Below the pieces are notes generated by a model. It did not search any database. It was not told the origin of the DNA and saw nothing but the letters and a program-made list of their open reading frames with translations. The position numbers and the translations under genes were made by a program. From Scalesia atractyloides (taxonomy: Eukaryota > Streptophyta > Magnoliopsida > Asterales > Asteraceae): a DNA stretch of 64,000 bases. This document shows positions 20,985 through 33,330 of the stretch, piece by piece. Location: positions 65,580,157-65,644,156 of the forward strand of contig CAMTDV010000028.1 in the NCBI GenBank assembly GCA_947069175.1. The letters are read 5' to 3'. Position 1 is the first letter of the stretch. Each line of letters opens with the position of its first letter.

Positions 20985-21562
20985 CCATATTATCTATATA
21001 TTTAAAGGATAATAAAGGGAATAGTTTATCTATATATTTAAAGGATAATAAGGGGAATAGAGTAAGCTGCACCTTGCGTGTTTGGTTTATTTTTATTATA
21101 TATAATGCTATTTAAAGGATAATAAGGAGAATAGTGTAAGCTGCACCTTGCGTGTTTGGTTTTTTTTATTATATATAATGCTAGACATAAAACTGATAAA
21201 TTGTTTAGATGGCATTTATCTATATATTTTTATATATATAGATAAATTTGAAGGGCATAACAAGAAGAATAATGCCTGGGAATAGTTAAACGGTAGCGAG
21301 GGAAATAGTGTCATTTTCAGTTGCGCTTACAGGTGCACGTTGGTTTAATTTTTTATTATGTTGGTTTATTTTTATATTATATATATAATGCTAGACATAA
21401 AACTGATAAATTGTTTAGAAGACATTTATCTATATATTTTTATATATATAAATAAATTTGAAGGGAATAACAAGAAGAATAATGCCAGGGAATAGTTAAA
21501 GGGTAGCGAGGGGATTAGTGCCATTTTCAGTTGCGCCTACAGGTGCACGTTGGTTTAATTTT
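20985..21562. repeat. Tandem duplications, ~70-bp and ~210-bp units
   Basis: About 21040-21110 and 21111-21180 share AGCTGCACCTTGCGTGTTTG. 21181-21390 and 21391-21562 both start CTAGACATAAAACTGATAAA and run through TTGCGC and ACAGGTGCACGTTGG. The AT-rich parts hold TATATA inverted repeats. No coding. Confidence 0.8.
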
Positions 21563-22028
21563 TCCTAGACATTAAAAATTGATAAAATGTTTTGATGACA
21601 TTAGTAACTTGAACCAAAATTCATTAAATTTTGCACACAATATAATTATATGTATATGGATTTTCTAATAAATTAATACCAAACAAAATTATAAATATAA
21701 AACCATTGATTTGACTAACAATAACAATAACAGTCTTATTTTTTTAAAAATAATTCCAAAAATATAAAATAAAAACAAATGACACTTTAATACAATTAAG
21801 TGATTAACCCTATTTAACCAGTCAAATTGTTTGTTTATTGGTTTATCATCACACAACCTCCCAATTATTTAATTACATTAATCTCCAAACTATTCAATTA
21901 GATTATTATTTTTCCGTTAATATATTAAATTAAAATATGAATAATAAACATTTGTCATGCAGAAACATGTCGGTACGAATTTCCTATCAGTTTGTTATAG
22001 TTTGACAATAGTTATGATTCTAGGAGAA

Positions 22029-22036
22029 TATAAAAG
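22029..22036 (+). promoter_or_regulatory. TATA box of the host gene
   Basis: TATAAAAG, 145 bp upstream of the ATG at 22174 and well placed for a plant Pol II promoter. Confidence 0.6.
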
Positions 22037-22173
22037 GAGCTTTCATGATTATATATATCTTTATCATATCAATATCAAAACCTACCGAATTTATAGCTCT
22101 TAATTTAATTGCAATACAACTCCTTCAATCTTCCACTCTTCCGAATCCATATCTCATCTGAGTTTTCTGTGTG

Positions 22174-25100
22174 ATGGGTGCTTGCGTTTCAGTTCACCCT
22201 AAAGCTTCTGCAATGAAAGTACAAGTGTCGTTTAATTCGGCTAATAAACCTGATCGTAAGCCGGTGATTCATTCGACTGATGGTCATGTTGCTGTTAAAC
22301 CTCAGTTGCCACCCAGTCAGTCAATGCCTGCTTTTTTTGAATATGGTATGAGCTATTTTTTGTTGAATGTTTGTGGCTTTGTTTAGTCACTGTTATGTTT
22401 GGTTTATAAGTTTGATTGACTTTATGTGTTTTGAATTGATTGGTTTGATTGTTAAGGTTCTTAACTTCTTATCAATCTGGATTGGTTAATCCAATTCTTG
22501 ATTTGAATAGTTATTCTGATTAGAGTTAAATGTTTGGTTGGTCCATGTGGTTTGCAAAAATTGCAGACTTGGTCCCAGTGGTTTACTAATTACACACGTG
22601 GTACCAAAACTTGTAAAAAATAAACTCGCTTGATCCCTAGCCGTAACATCAGTTAAATATTTCTGTTAAAAACCCCATGTGCTTGGCACGTGAGGGTAAT
22701 TTGGTCCTTTCACTAGGAATTGATGTCCAATTATTTAAATATAAAACAAAATAAACAATAAAAGATTAGGGCCCCACCACCCTATTCTCTTCTTTATCCA
22801 ACCCTACCTCCTTCATCATCTTCATCATCTGATATTGTGATCCATCCACCATACTACCACCACCATGGCTTCCATTCAGATCAAAACCCCAATTCAACCC
22901 ATCATCCCTCCAATCATTCTCCTAAAGGCATTTAAATCATTTTCAATTCCGATGACGACAGTTGAACTATTTAGATCTCAATACTTAGCTTTAACCATCC
23001 TACAAATTCATGCAATCCACTCTATTATATAATAATAACAATAATAATAGAAATCAATCCAGTTTGAAGCTATTCTGATTTCAAGCGTGTTGTATCCAAG
23101 CCTAGACGATCCCATCTAACTGCTCAGAAATCTGTTCAGTTTGAAGCCATGGTGGTGATACGCGAGAAACGAATCTCCATTCAAGATCTTTCGATCTGAT
23201 GGATTTTAGTTCAGTTGTTTGATACTTAATCGATCTATAGTTTGTAGGAATTGAGATGTGGAGAGATGTGGAATTTGATCTGTTTGATGGTGAAGGTGAA
23301 GGTATAGGTTTGTAGGTTTGGTGGTGACCTGAGTTTCTGGCTGGTCGGTTCAGAAGAAGGTCACCAGAGAAGGATTGGGGAGAATGATGGTTGCTGGCTT
23401 GAAGAAGAAAAAAGGATGAGGGGTGGGCCCAAAAAGTTTCTATAATATAATAATTTATATTTTTTTATCTTTAAGGGTAAATAAGTAAATTCATACAAGA
23501 TTACCCTCATGTGACATGCACATGGGATGTGTTAACTGAGAAATCTAACTGACGTTAGGGCAGGGGACCAAGTGAGTTCATTTTTGACAAATTTTGGTAC
23601 CACACGTGTAATTAGTAAACCACTAGGACCAAGTCTGCAATTTTTGCAAACCACAGGGACCAACCAAGCATTTAATTCTTCTGATTATTTAGGCTGTCCA
23701 GTTTGTGTTCTGTATGGTTAATGATAAGGGTGTGAATTTCCGACATGACACAAATGGATCATGAAATGTGCGGGTTTTAGTTTAGTCTAAATGGGTTGGT
23801 TTAGTTTCGGGTCAAAGCCGCAAACATGTTTAGATAAATTGGTTGTCCATTTTGGTCTGACGGGTTCGTGGGTTGACCCATTTAAACCATTTATTTACTT
23901 TTTTTAAAATGTGATTGTGTCACTTAAACTAGTTGGATTTTTTTTATAGGTCAAAGTTCCAAAACAAAGTGGCATATTTCAAAACACACAAAAAATATGG
24001 AAATTTCGATTTTAAAGTATTAATTTGCCAAAACAGTTCCTTTATTTTAGTTAAACGGATAATGTTTGTGTTGACTCTTGTATACACATGTCTTGTTCGG
24101 GTTCATGTGTATGATACCATCGTTGGGTTCATATCGGGTTTGACCCGCCAACCCACGAGCACGGCGTGTTTATCACCCGTTCAAGACCCGACTATAAAAA
24201 TGGGTGTTTGAATGTGGTATTCTAAGATCTGATTATGATTATGGTTTTTTTATTACCCAATGAAGATTATTGTTTAATTAACTAACCTTTAAGAATTGGT
24301 TATTTGATATTCTAGTTTAAAACTTTCAAATCACATTAGTGAATTTAGAAAATGTATATTCAAACACAAAGTTGGAGGAGTAAAGTGGCTGTGATTCTTC
24401 ATGTTTTATACAAAAACATAATTTCATTTAAGGGTTGTCTTTTATTCAGTGTGAAAGGTTGCTTTCACCACATATCAAATAGTCTATTTTTAAATTCATC
24501 AAATGTATATTTTACTATAATAGGAAAGTTTGAGACATATTTCTTGACACATGTTAGACAAACCATTGAGTTTATTAGATGTCATGATGATGGCTCTTCA
24601 CATGGTCTTCATGTGTTTGTGTCAATTTGTTTGATTTATTTTGTTTTGTTTTCATCTAGAACATATAATGGGTAGGTGACTAGGTGTGTCATGCTTTGCT
24701 GGTTTTGTTTGTTGGCTATGAAGTATTTAGCAAATAATGAAACAAAATGGGAAGATGACAAGTGAAGATGGAAAGATATTTTACATAATGACTTTAACTT
24801 AGTTTATAAAGTTAGTAATGTTTCAATAATATGCCTACTGATACATGTTGAAAATTAACTATGGGTACCTTATAAACACATGCTCGTAGTGCTTGTTAAA
24901 TGTAGCAGGGGAGAGAAAGATAAGCGGTTATGCAATTCAACCAACAGTAGAAGTGTTTATACGTTTCTTATAATTATTTACTTGGAATTGGTTCTATATT
25001 TAACGTCCTTTTATGTATAGTTCAGTTGACTATGTTTATTAACAAAAACTACATGCAGTTGAACCCATTAAAAGGTGCTTTAATGGGGAGTGTATGAGAG

Positions 25101-26161
25101 CTCATCTTTTTACATCTCCATTTTATCTTTGATAAATGTGGACTTGGTTTTATTAGTTGGGAAGAGTTTCAGTCAACCGCGGTGTCTTATTTCACGCTCT
25201 TTTAGTGTTAAAATTATTACTCATTGAGGTGATGTGTTGTTTATACTGCAGGTAGTAAGGAGGAGGTGTTTTTCGATTCGCAAGCATGGTTAGATTCAGA
25301 TTATGACGACGATTTTATGAGCGTCAATGGTGGTAAGAAATATTATGCATCACTTTCGTGTTCTTGAGTTTTGATTCTTCTTACAAATTATATACATATG
25401 TGGTAATGCATGTTAAATATTCCATTAACATCTATGTCACATTTGATCTCAACCCTCCATCAAAGGGTCAAAAAATGTTTGCCTTTTTTTTTTTAAAAAA
25501 AAGAAGTTTTTTTATTTGTATTCTTTTGACCCGCTATAGCTTAAACCAATGTTTTTTTTTGTATAATTTAGACTAATCATATTTAGTACCATACAAAAAG
25601 GCACATAATAACGGGGTGGCTAAACATACTCCCATATACTGAACGTACAACCCCCCCCCCCCCCCCCCCACAAACCCCCTATTATGGGTTATTCTTTTAG
25701 AGGGGTATGTTTAAGTAGTATTCAATATGACTTGTTTCATTTTCAACAAGTTAATTTGTGTTTTTATTTTGCTTATTTTTTTTTGTTTTATATCTGTATA
25801 TGCAGATTTTACTCCGTCAAGAGGCAATACACCTGTGCACCACAGTTTGATTTCATCAAGAACCAATGGTTCCATCGCTCAACCATCTCCACCTCCAACA
25901 GAGAAGAGAAAAAGACTTTTAGACTTCTTTAAAGAAAGCAAAAGAGAGAACCATGGTTCTTCTAATGAGGAATTTGCTGAACCACATAACAAGCATGGTG
26001 ATGGAATGACATCAAAGAAAGACGGCTTGCGCCTTAAGTCTGCAAGTTCTATGCATGGTTGCTTTACGAGTTTGCTTTCTGTTCGTAGCACGGGAAGACA
26101 TAACAAGAAGAGCGTGGTCTTGGGTCTGAAATCAGGCCACAGTCCCGTTGTCGGGTCATAA
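22174..26161 (+). CDS. Uncharacterised plant protein, At3g27210-like, three exons
   Basis: The one convincing host gene. Exons 22174-22345, 25252-25332 and 25806-26161; introns have GT...AG ends (GTATGAG...TGCAG, GTAAGA...TGCAG) and the phases join without a break, giving 202 aa. The ATG at 22174 is preferred over the in-frame GTG at 22171 because it yields MGACVSV, an N-myristoylation signal (Gly2, Ser6) with a palmitoylatable Cys4; membrane anchoring is therefore likely. Exon 2 and the start of exon 3 carry the family hallmark FFDSQAWLDSDYDDDFMSVN followed by FTPSRGNTPVHHS. A basic segment (EKRKRLLDFFKESKREN) and a C-terminal cluster (CFTSLLSVRST) follow. The biochemical function is not known to me. 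Intron 1 is 2.9 kb because of a MULE insertion; intron 2 has a C19 tract. Confidence 0.88.
22346..25251 (+). other. Intron 1 of the At3g27210-like gene
   Basis: GT at 22346 and AG at 25250-25251. It contains the MULE at 22523-23678 and, at about 23720-24210, a patch rich in GGGTTGACCC-like sequence that may be another eroded element. Frames at 23933-24211 and 24352-24675 show no protein character. Confidence 0.8.
22514..23687. mobile_element. Non-autonomous MULE (possible Pack-MULE) with 9-bp TSD
   Basis: Element 22523-23678, flanked by TTCTGATTA at 22514-22522 and 23679-23687; a 9-bp TSD is diagnostic of Mutator-like elements. Terminal inverted repeats of about 170 bp begin GAGTTAAATG (left) and GAATTAAATG (complement of right) and include TGGTTTGCAAAAATTGCAGA. 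The interior, from about 22790, has a different, exon-like composition with a 55-codon frame (22865-23032, starting MASIQIKTPIQP), possibly a captured gene piece; I do not recognise it. Confidence 0.88.
25651..25669 (+). repeat. Poly-C tract (C19) in intron 2
   Basis: Nineteen consecutive C residues. It may be length-variable and is error-prone in sequencing. Confidence 0.9.
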
Positions 26162-28284
26162 GTTATCCCCTCTATAACTTTGATAGTCACGAATGCGGTA
26201 ACCTTTCTGTGGATAATATGTAAAGCTGAAATAACTATCTTTGGTTTATGATCGACTGATACAACAATTATGTGATTTCTAAACATCTAAATTTTGGGCA
26301 ATGCTGAATGAAAAAATCTGTTAATCATATACTGATATTTTAGAATAATTTTTATTTAAGTTGATGATGAGATGCTTATAGAACCGTGTTTCATATACAT
26401 CTCATCGTTTTCACAGGTATACCTGCGGGTATTGAAAACAGTTGTATACTTGTATGTGGTCCTAAGCAGTTGAAACTTGACCTTTGACCAGGTCAAAATT
26501 AAACAGACTAGAAATTATAACTTTTCATAATTCAAGTTTCTAAGAACATACTATTATTATATTTTTTAAGATTATATAAGATATTAATATCTATGTATTA
26601 TGTGACTAGGTTTTGGACCCTGTATGTTACAAGGATTGAATATAAAAAATATCTCTTGTAAATAAAGATGATAAATACCACAAAAAATTGCTTAAGAGCA
26701 CTAATAATCAGAAAAATGTCAGTGTCTTTGAAATTCGAAGAAAATCAAAATAAATTAACACAATTTAAGATACTAATATATTATAGATAATATTGCTATT
26801 TATCAATATATACATAAGTTAAAACTTATAATTTAAACAACTTGAATTATATGAATAATTTGAAATGGAAAGCTACACATAATACATCTGCTAGTACCTC
26901 TAAATCTTAATATTAGCTATAGCACATATTTTATTTCGCTTTGATATCATGTTTTGTTTTTTGTGCAAAGAATTGTATAATTTATTTTTTTAAGTTACCA
27001 CAATATTTTTATACTAATGTTTAAGGATTTTATTTCATTTATTTTTTCTTTAGGTTACTATACCGAATGATGGTATCGTAACGAATCAAACTTACATCGA
27101 TCGAAGCTGAATTCTGGCCACATAGTGCGAGGAACTTATTCCACCAATCAAATGTAAACTAAAACTAAAAACTATACTCATCCCATAATTTATTCCATCG
27201 ATCAAATGTAAACTCAAGGCGCTATATAAATATTATTTACATTAACGAAAAATAGCTTATATATATGATTGATCGTAAGTAGATTACAACCATAAGTTAA
27301 ATAGAATTTGGTTACTATATAAAATTAGTTTATTCAAATATGTATATTTGTTAATTCTCCAACCTTCTATATATAGTTATATTCAACAATAAATTATATT
27401 TATATTTATATTTATATCATAAGACCCGTGCGAATTAGATCAATATGCTTATGTTATATATTAATTAATAATAAATTATAATTATTAGAAAATATCATTT
27501 TTTTGTTATATTATATTATATTAATAATAATAATTAATAAGAAAAGACCTATATTAAAGGAGAAAATATCACATGTTAAAAGCTCATGTATTACACGGTT
27601 AAACATAAACAAATCTTGATTGACTATATATTTTATTTAATTTATAGTTGTTATAAACCGTGTATTACATGGGTTAAAGATAAAAAATATAAATCATAAA
27701 CTTTTATATATGCATTATCACATGGTTAAAGAATATAATAATATTATAATCTTATACATTAATGATTTATGATTTTTATCACACGGGTTGAGAAAATATA
27801 AACTATATTATTATAAAAAATGTGTAATACCGTTAATAAACATAAACTCTAAATGTAATAATATTATAAAGTTAAAATTACTTTATGATTTTAGTTTTAA
27901 AACATCTTTTTTTAATCTCTATATATTATGTATATTTCACGTAACATATTTAAAAAGATTTATTGTTTCTTAATTTTTATATATTATTGATTAGTTATAA
28001 TCGATCACATAAGATACTTGATCAGTAATAGTCTCAATTAATTAGACACAACTGAAATTCGTTAGAAATAACATACTTGACAATGAGTAAGCATACATAA
28101 TCAAAATTCACTCTTTATCAAAATGAGTCTCAATGAATTAACAAAAAGCTTAATTAGTTTTATTTATAAGAGGTTAAATAAACCATAATTTCCTAATATT
28201 ATCTTATAATGTTAGAAAGATGTTATAATATATAATACTAATTAAAGTTAGATTGAAAGATTATAAAAATTGAAATTGAGATAA
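26162..28284. other. AT-rich intergenic, downstream of the host gene
   Basis: The first ~150 bp probably hold the 3' UTR. Diverged repeats of TTACACGGTTAAA type lie between 27585 and 27800. No coding or RNA gene recognised. Confidence 0.5.
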
Positions 28285-28350
28285 CTATAATAATAATAAT
28301 AATAATAATATAAATAATAATAATAATAATAATAATATAATAATAATAAA
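28285..28350 (+). repeat. (TAA)n microsatellite
   Basis: About 20 TAA units, interrupted twice by TATAA. Confidence 0.92.
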
Positions 28351-28639
28351 TGATAACAAAATTATTTTAAAATAAATTAAAAGTAAAATTGTGAGGTTGA
28401 AGTAGAGGTTGTCATATGCCATTAATTGAAGTCTTTATTAATATTTAGATTAAAACAACTTTCAACAAATGGGTATTTGATTCGGATTATGATTTTATCA
28501 TTGCCTTAATTTTAACCATCTAAATATAGAGATTAAAGTTTCTGATGGCTTTCTAAACTTGGTATGATACGTCCACTTTATGTTTAATCCGGATTATGTC
28601 AAAATTATTGGAGTGATAAAAAGATTTATTTAGAACCAA

Positions 28640-29170
28640 AATGAAAAACGAAAAGAAACGTTGGCTGGACAGGGCGGCGACAGCAGTGGCGACACGCTAC
28701 CCTTTCTAGGGTTTTTCTCAAGCGGTGACGGCTAGGGTTTGGTTATTTTTGTGTGACGCGGCGGAAATGGTATAGAGTCTAGGTTGGCTCTGATACCATG
28801 TAAGATGATAGAATTGATTGATTGCATTTCACTCGATAGGGTTACAATATATAGAGATAAATCGGTCTGTGGGCTTGATACTAAAACCCTAAATATTATA
28901 CTCCAATACACCCCCGCATTCAGAGCAGTAGAGAATCGGACAATCAGATTGGAAAACAACAATAAACATAAATAAACAATTATAATAATGAAAAAATAGC
29001 TTCAATCTTGGTCCTTGACTTGTGTAGAAATTTCCGCCAAAATTCCAGCAAACTTCAATACATAATCTTCAATCACATTCCACAATTTTAGGTTGATTTT
29101 GTAATCCTACAAGCGACATCTAATGCGACAGTGCAGCCACAATTGGTAGCGGCACAATGGCGGATTGTAA
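28640..29170 (-). mobile_element. Fragment of an LTR retrotransposon, minus strand (copia-like LTR, PBS, leader start)
   Basis: GGCTCTGATACCA (28786-28798) is the complement of a tRNA-iMet primer site, directly followed by an LTR end (TGTAAGATG, 28799). Text such as TTACAATATATAGAGATAAA and ACACCCCCGCATTC is typical of copia LTRs. The LTR is interrupted at 29171 by the old LTR below and appears to resume at 51437. Confidence 0.65.
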
Positions 29171-30447
29171 TGTAACACCCTATCCCATTATTTCCGATAT
29201 CTTACATATTCGGAACGATTTAGTCATAGTATTATATATAAAACAAATAACTAATGAGCTGGGGGTTAACTAATAACCCAGACAAATCGACATAACGAAT
29301 TAATACACTTAATTTACAGTTTAGAGATATTAAAGTTTAAAACTCAAAAACTTTGTCGTGCATGATCATGATTCAACCTTCCCGTAAACATCTTTAAATA
29401 GATAGCGGTTTAATAATGTTCATGTCACACCTTGACCCGCAGCAGAAATGGTAGTCGGGGCATGATTGGGTTTTCATCAAAGCTCATGACATTTACTATA
29501 AAGTTTCATATTTTTTATTTCCAATTTAAAAGGATAAATTACAATAACCACGTATACATACAAGCATAATATGTTTTATACACAACATTCATGACTTCTT
29601 TATTTTTCTTCTAAGGCAATTTCCTATGTGTTCCTTGCTTCAATCTGTCCACCTGTCTCATGTGTAAAAATAGGGTTTTGGGTCAACAAAAGTTGGCGAG
29701 TGAATCTTATTTAAACATTTCAACGAATTAGTTATATTGGTTATTTAAATAAAAATGTGCATAAACCAAATATGAGTAAACGCATATGTAAATCTAACCA
29801 CAAACCACATATTATCAATCAATGTACACACAAGCATGACAAATGATGAACAATGAGATCAAGGCTCAATCAAACGGAGCTGATCTAATGAGGCACCCGA
29901 TGCTCAACTCGTCTCCAACGAGGAACTGATGGGCCTAATGTGAATGATTGCACGCAACTGACAAAAATGTAAACACACAATACAACAAATAACATTTACA
30001 TCACACGTTAGATCATATTATGGTAATAGCACAAGTGTTTAAATAAACGAAATGTATGAAACGACACATGATACACCCTGAAACATGAATAAAAAGGGGA
30101 ATTTGTAAGGATTCACTCACAGTGGGTGCGTTTCCTTGGATTGACGACGAACACGCACGAATTTGGATTTAACCACGAGAGAAACTAACCTAAATAATAA
30201 CGTAACAATTCGATAAATATATAAATTTTTATTTGAGATTAACATTTCTATTAATGCTTTTTAGTAGGTTTTTAAGATTTATTTTTGTGGTATTTAATGG
30301 AGTTTTTAAACCTAAAAAGTCTTATTTTTAGCATTTTTAAATGATTTTAAATGAAATTAATAAAGAAAGAAAAAAAATAGTAATAATTTTTTTTTGGATC
30401 TTGTCAGACCTGACAAGGTGATCTGACCGGTTTAATGTTTGAAATTG

Positions 30448-30868
30448 GCAGCGTGTGTGAGGTTCGAACTCGTGACCTCTCGTATACGTGCACGCAGCTC
30501 TACCAAACGAGCTACATGTCTAACCCGGAATATATTGAGATTTTATTTCTTTTATACTCTTACTAGATTAAGTCATATTTTGGTTGATTTAAAAAGTGTT
30601 TGGAATGTTATATGGAATCATGTGAAGGAACCGGCTAGAACTCGTGATCTCTGCTTCGTGTTGCACACAGCAAGACCAATTGGGCTGTGTGTCTAACCCG
30701 AGAGATACTCTATTTTAATTAATTTTATACACTTACCGTAATGTTTCCTGGTTAGGTTTTATAAAAAAAATTGTTTAATTTGAACGGATCGGCGGCGTAT
30801 ATAGTTCGAACCCGGGACCTTGACCTCGAATGCCACAGTCCAACCATTGGACAATGTGTCTAACTCGG
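30448..30868 (-). other. Array of three tRNA-like modules, minus strand
   Basis: In sense order: about 30868-30791 (T-arm CCCGGGTTCGAAC), 30700-30626 (arms CACACAGC/GCTGTGTG, weak B box) and 30527-30448 (arms CATGTAGCTC/GAGCTGCGTG with wobble pairs, B box GAGTTCGAACC). Headers read TTAGACAC (TTAGACAT in the last). Confidence 0.7.
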
Positions 30869-31168
30869 TGTATATACAAATTTTTATTAAATTTATACAT
30901 TGTTTCCAGTTCATCTTCTTCGATTTGAAATCTCAGAATTTCATCCCGATTGAACTGTGTAACTTTAACATTTATATTAAGAATGACCTTATGTTAAATT
31001 AAAAAAAATGAAAAGGGTTTATGTGACAGAATTTACCGACCAGAGAGCTCTACTTCCGACACAGATTCCGGCGAGTTTCAACTTCCGATGAGGTGTTGTT
31101 TGAGGAATAGAAGATGCAGAGAGTTTTTCACTATGATGTGTGTGTTCTAAATGATTCTCTAGTGTCGC

Positions 31169-31176
31169 TATTTATA
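31169..31176 (-). promoter_or_regulatory. LTR TATA box
   Basis: TATAAATA on the minus strand, upstream of the module array. Confidence 0.55.
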
Positions 31177-31533
31177 ATTGTTGATGATTGCAGCAATTAA
31201 ATTTTCGGTTTCGGATGTTTTTGATCAAATCCATTAACTCATAATGATTGCAACAATTAAGTTTTCGGTTTCAAATGTTTTTGATCAAATCCATTAACTC
31301 AGAATGATTGCAGAAACGGAACTGAAGGCTTGACACGGTTTGCATAATTCGCTCCAACTACAATGGAGCTCGCAACAACAATGGGTTTGCATAATTCGCA
31401 GGTTGGTTTCGTCAGTTACTCAGCGAGAATCATCAATTCGGATTCAACACATCTGTTACAGGACTTCTTCTTTTGAAATTAAATACAAATGTTATTTTGA
31501 TATAAAAGATTTATGAGTTAGATTATCTCAGAT

Positions 31534-31610
31534 GTTTGGTGTGTGATGCAACGGTGTTTGGTGTGTTTGATTTGGGTGGAGACCCGGGTTCGATACCCGC
31601 GGTCCACACC
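31534..31610 (+). other. tRNA-like module in U3 (antisense to its LTR)
   Basis: B box GGGTTCGATACCC with a paired T-arm (ACCCGGGTTCGATACCCGC), then CCACACC and TTTT. The A box is degenerate (GATTTGGGTGG or a more 5' GTGTTTGGTG). Confidence 0.55.
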
Positions 31611-31935
31611 TTTTGTTATTATTATTATTATCATTATTTGAACTTTATTATTTTATATAATTTTAACACAAATGTTATATCGAATCTTTAAACACTTGAC
31701 GTAAATGCGTAAGGAACATCATATCGTATATGAGAATTACAAAACGGAGCGGGTTTTAGAATCCGTTTTACGACAAAGGTTACAGTTCAGTTCTTCGCAT
31801 GCTTGGTCGTCCATCCAATTCACGCCTTTGTAAAAGCCTAACATAAAACACTAAAAACAATTAGTGTTTGAGTTACGGACAAACGCTACTAAAGCAACAA
31901 AGAAAAACGATTTTATTATTTATAGGTTTATTCCT

Positions 31936-32634
31936 TGTTGATACAGTTTTGTGTCTGTCGCTTGTTCTTAATTACAGTTGTAATTGTACGGTCTTTGCTC
32001 AAGTGTCTGTATAGGTTTGGTCGTGTCGAATAGATCGAGATATCCTTCTATCTTGATCTAGTATGACATCTTAGCTTGTCTGTGTTAATCAGTTGCATGT
32101 GTGCATACTGATAAGTCTTGGAAATGTCAAGTCTACACACGTTCTCCTATTGAGAGGATTCTGTGTGAGTCAGAGAATTCATACGAAACAGAGGTTTCGT
32201 GCGAATCACTAAATGGTTTCGTACGAAACAGCTGCCACGCACCAATTATGGAGTTGTGTTTCGTGTGAAATAGTGTGTTCCATATGTCTGGATTTGAGAT
32301 TCGTACGAATTTAGACGGACACTATATAAGCTGACATGCACTTCTCAGTAAGGGTGGAGTTGCGCATGAAAGTGAGCTAGCTAGTTGGTCTAAGTGAGCC
32401 TCTCAGCTTTCTCTCTGAAGACGAAGACTCAAGAACATAGCAAGTTTGTTTGAGTCATACGAGCATTGTGTGTATATGTTTGTGTTTGTTCTCAATCATT
32501 AATCAAGATAGTGAATCTTTGGTTACCCCGTGTTCTTTACTTTGCTTTGGTTGCATGCACACTTGGATTCCGCACTTGTGTGTGTGTCATATGAACAAGG
32601 AACTGGTTTAACACCATCCGTAGGTGGACCTACA
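31936..32634 (+). repeat. Copia 5' LTR (699 bp)
   Basis: Starts TGTTGATACAG, ends CCTACA. Near-identical to 39201-39916; the main length difference is one TTTCGTACGAAA unit. TATA box TATATAAG at 32323-32330. Palindromic TTCGTACGAA-type motifs lie just upstream. Confidence 0.95.
32323..32330 (+). promoter_or_regulatory. Copia LTR TATA box
   Basis: TATATAAG downstream of a cluster of five TTYCGTRYGAAA-like palindromes (about 32180-32310). The same arrangement is in the 3' LTR (39605-39612). Confidence 0.7.
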
Positions 32635-32636
32635 AG

Positions 32637-32648
32637 TGGTATCAGAGC
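32637..32648 (+). promoter_or_regulatory. Copia primer-binding site
   Basis: TGGTATCAGAGC two bases inside the 5' LTR. Confidence 0.93.
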
Positions 32649-33330
32649 TTTGGCTCTTTCCTTGTTCAAAACCGGGCTTTGTTGTGTCTGAGCTAGTTTG
32701 AAGATTTCTGAAGTGTTCTTGAGCCTCCAGCAGAAAACTTAAGTTTTGAATAGATAACTAACTTAAAACTTGGTTAAAATCTGTTGCATACAAAAAATTT
32801 TATGGTAAAATTTTTCTGAAGAACACCCTTGAAGGAGAAATCTGCAAAAATTTGAATCTGATTAGTTTTGGTAGGGTTGACATTTTCTGACTTGGATCTG
32901 GACTTGGACTATAGACTGTTAAAATCTGTGTTTTAACTAAAAGTGGGTAAGACAACAGGTATTTTTGAAAAAGCAGGTCTAAACAAGAAAGGAAATTTGT
33001 CACCAAACCATTTCTGAAAAGATTCCTCTGAAAAACGCTGAACAAAATATTTTGGTGCGACTGAAAAGATTAGTGCGATTCATCTGATCCGCATGAAACA
33101 TCTGTTCCTCACGAATCATCTTATTCGCACGAAACATCTGATCAGTACTTGACAACTATTTCGTGCGAAACAGTTGTCTCGCACAAAACTGTTTTTTATT
33201 GTTTTTCGTGTTTTTCAAAGCTTTGTGATCTTAAGAATTTGTCATATTTTCAAATCTGAATATTTTAAAAGTTAATTATAATTTTGAAACTTTAAACCTT
33301 TAAATTTTTCATAAATTAAGAAAATACAAA

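Larger units (their letters stand above)
29418..31789 (-). mobile_element. Solo LTR, minus strand, TSD GTTCA
   Basis: LTR 29423-31784; plus-strand ends TGTCACACC and GGTTACA. Perfect TSD GTTCA at 29418-29422 and 31785-31789. Same superfamily as the LTRs at 1-2215 and 13205-15435: conserved end, hairpins, three sense modules, TATA box, U3 module. Confidence 0.93.

Noticed and set aside
25684..25932. Alternative ORF overlapping exon 3 of the host gene
   Set aside because: Out of frame with the conserved protein and starts in intron 2.
28732..28975. Short ORFs on both strands
   Set aside because: They lie across a primer site and LTR end of a copia-like fragment; no protein character.
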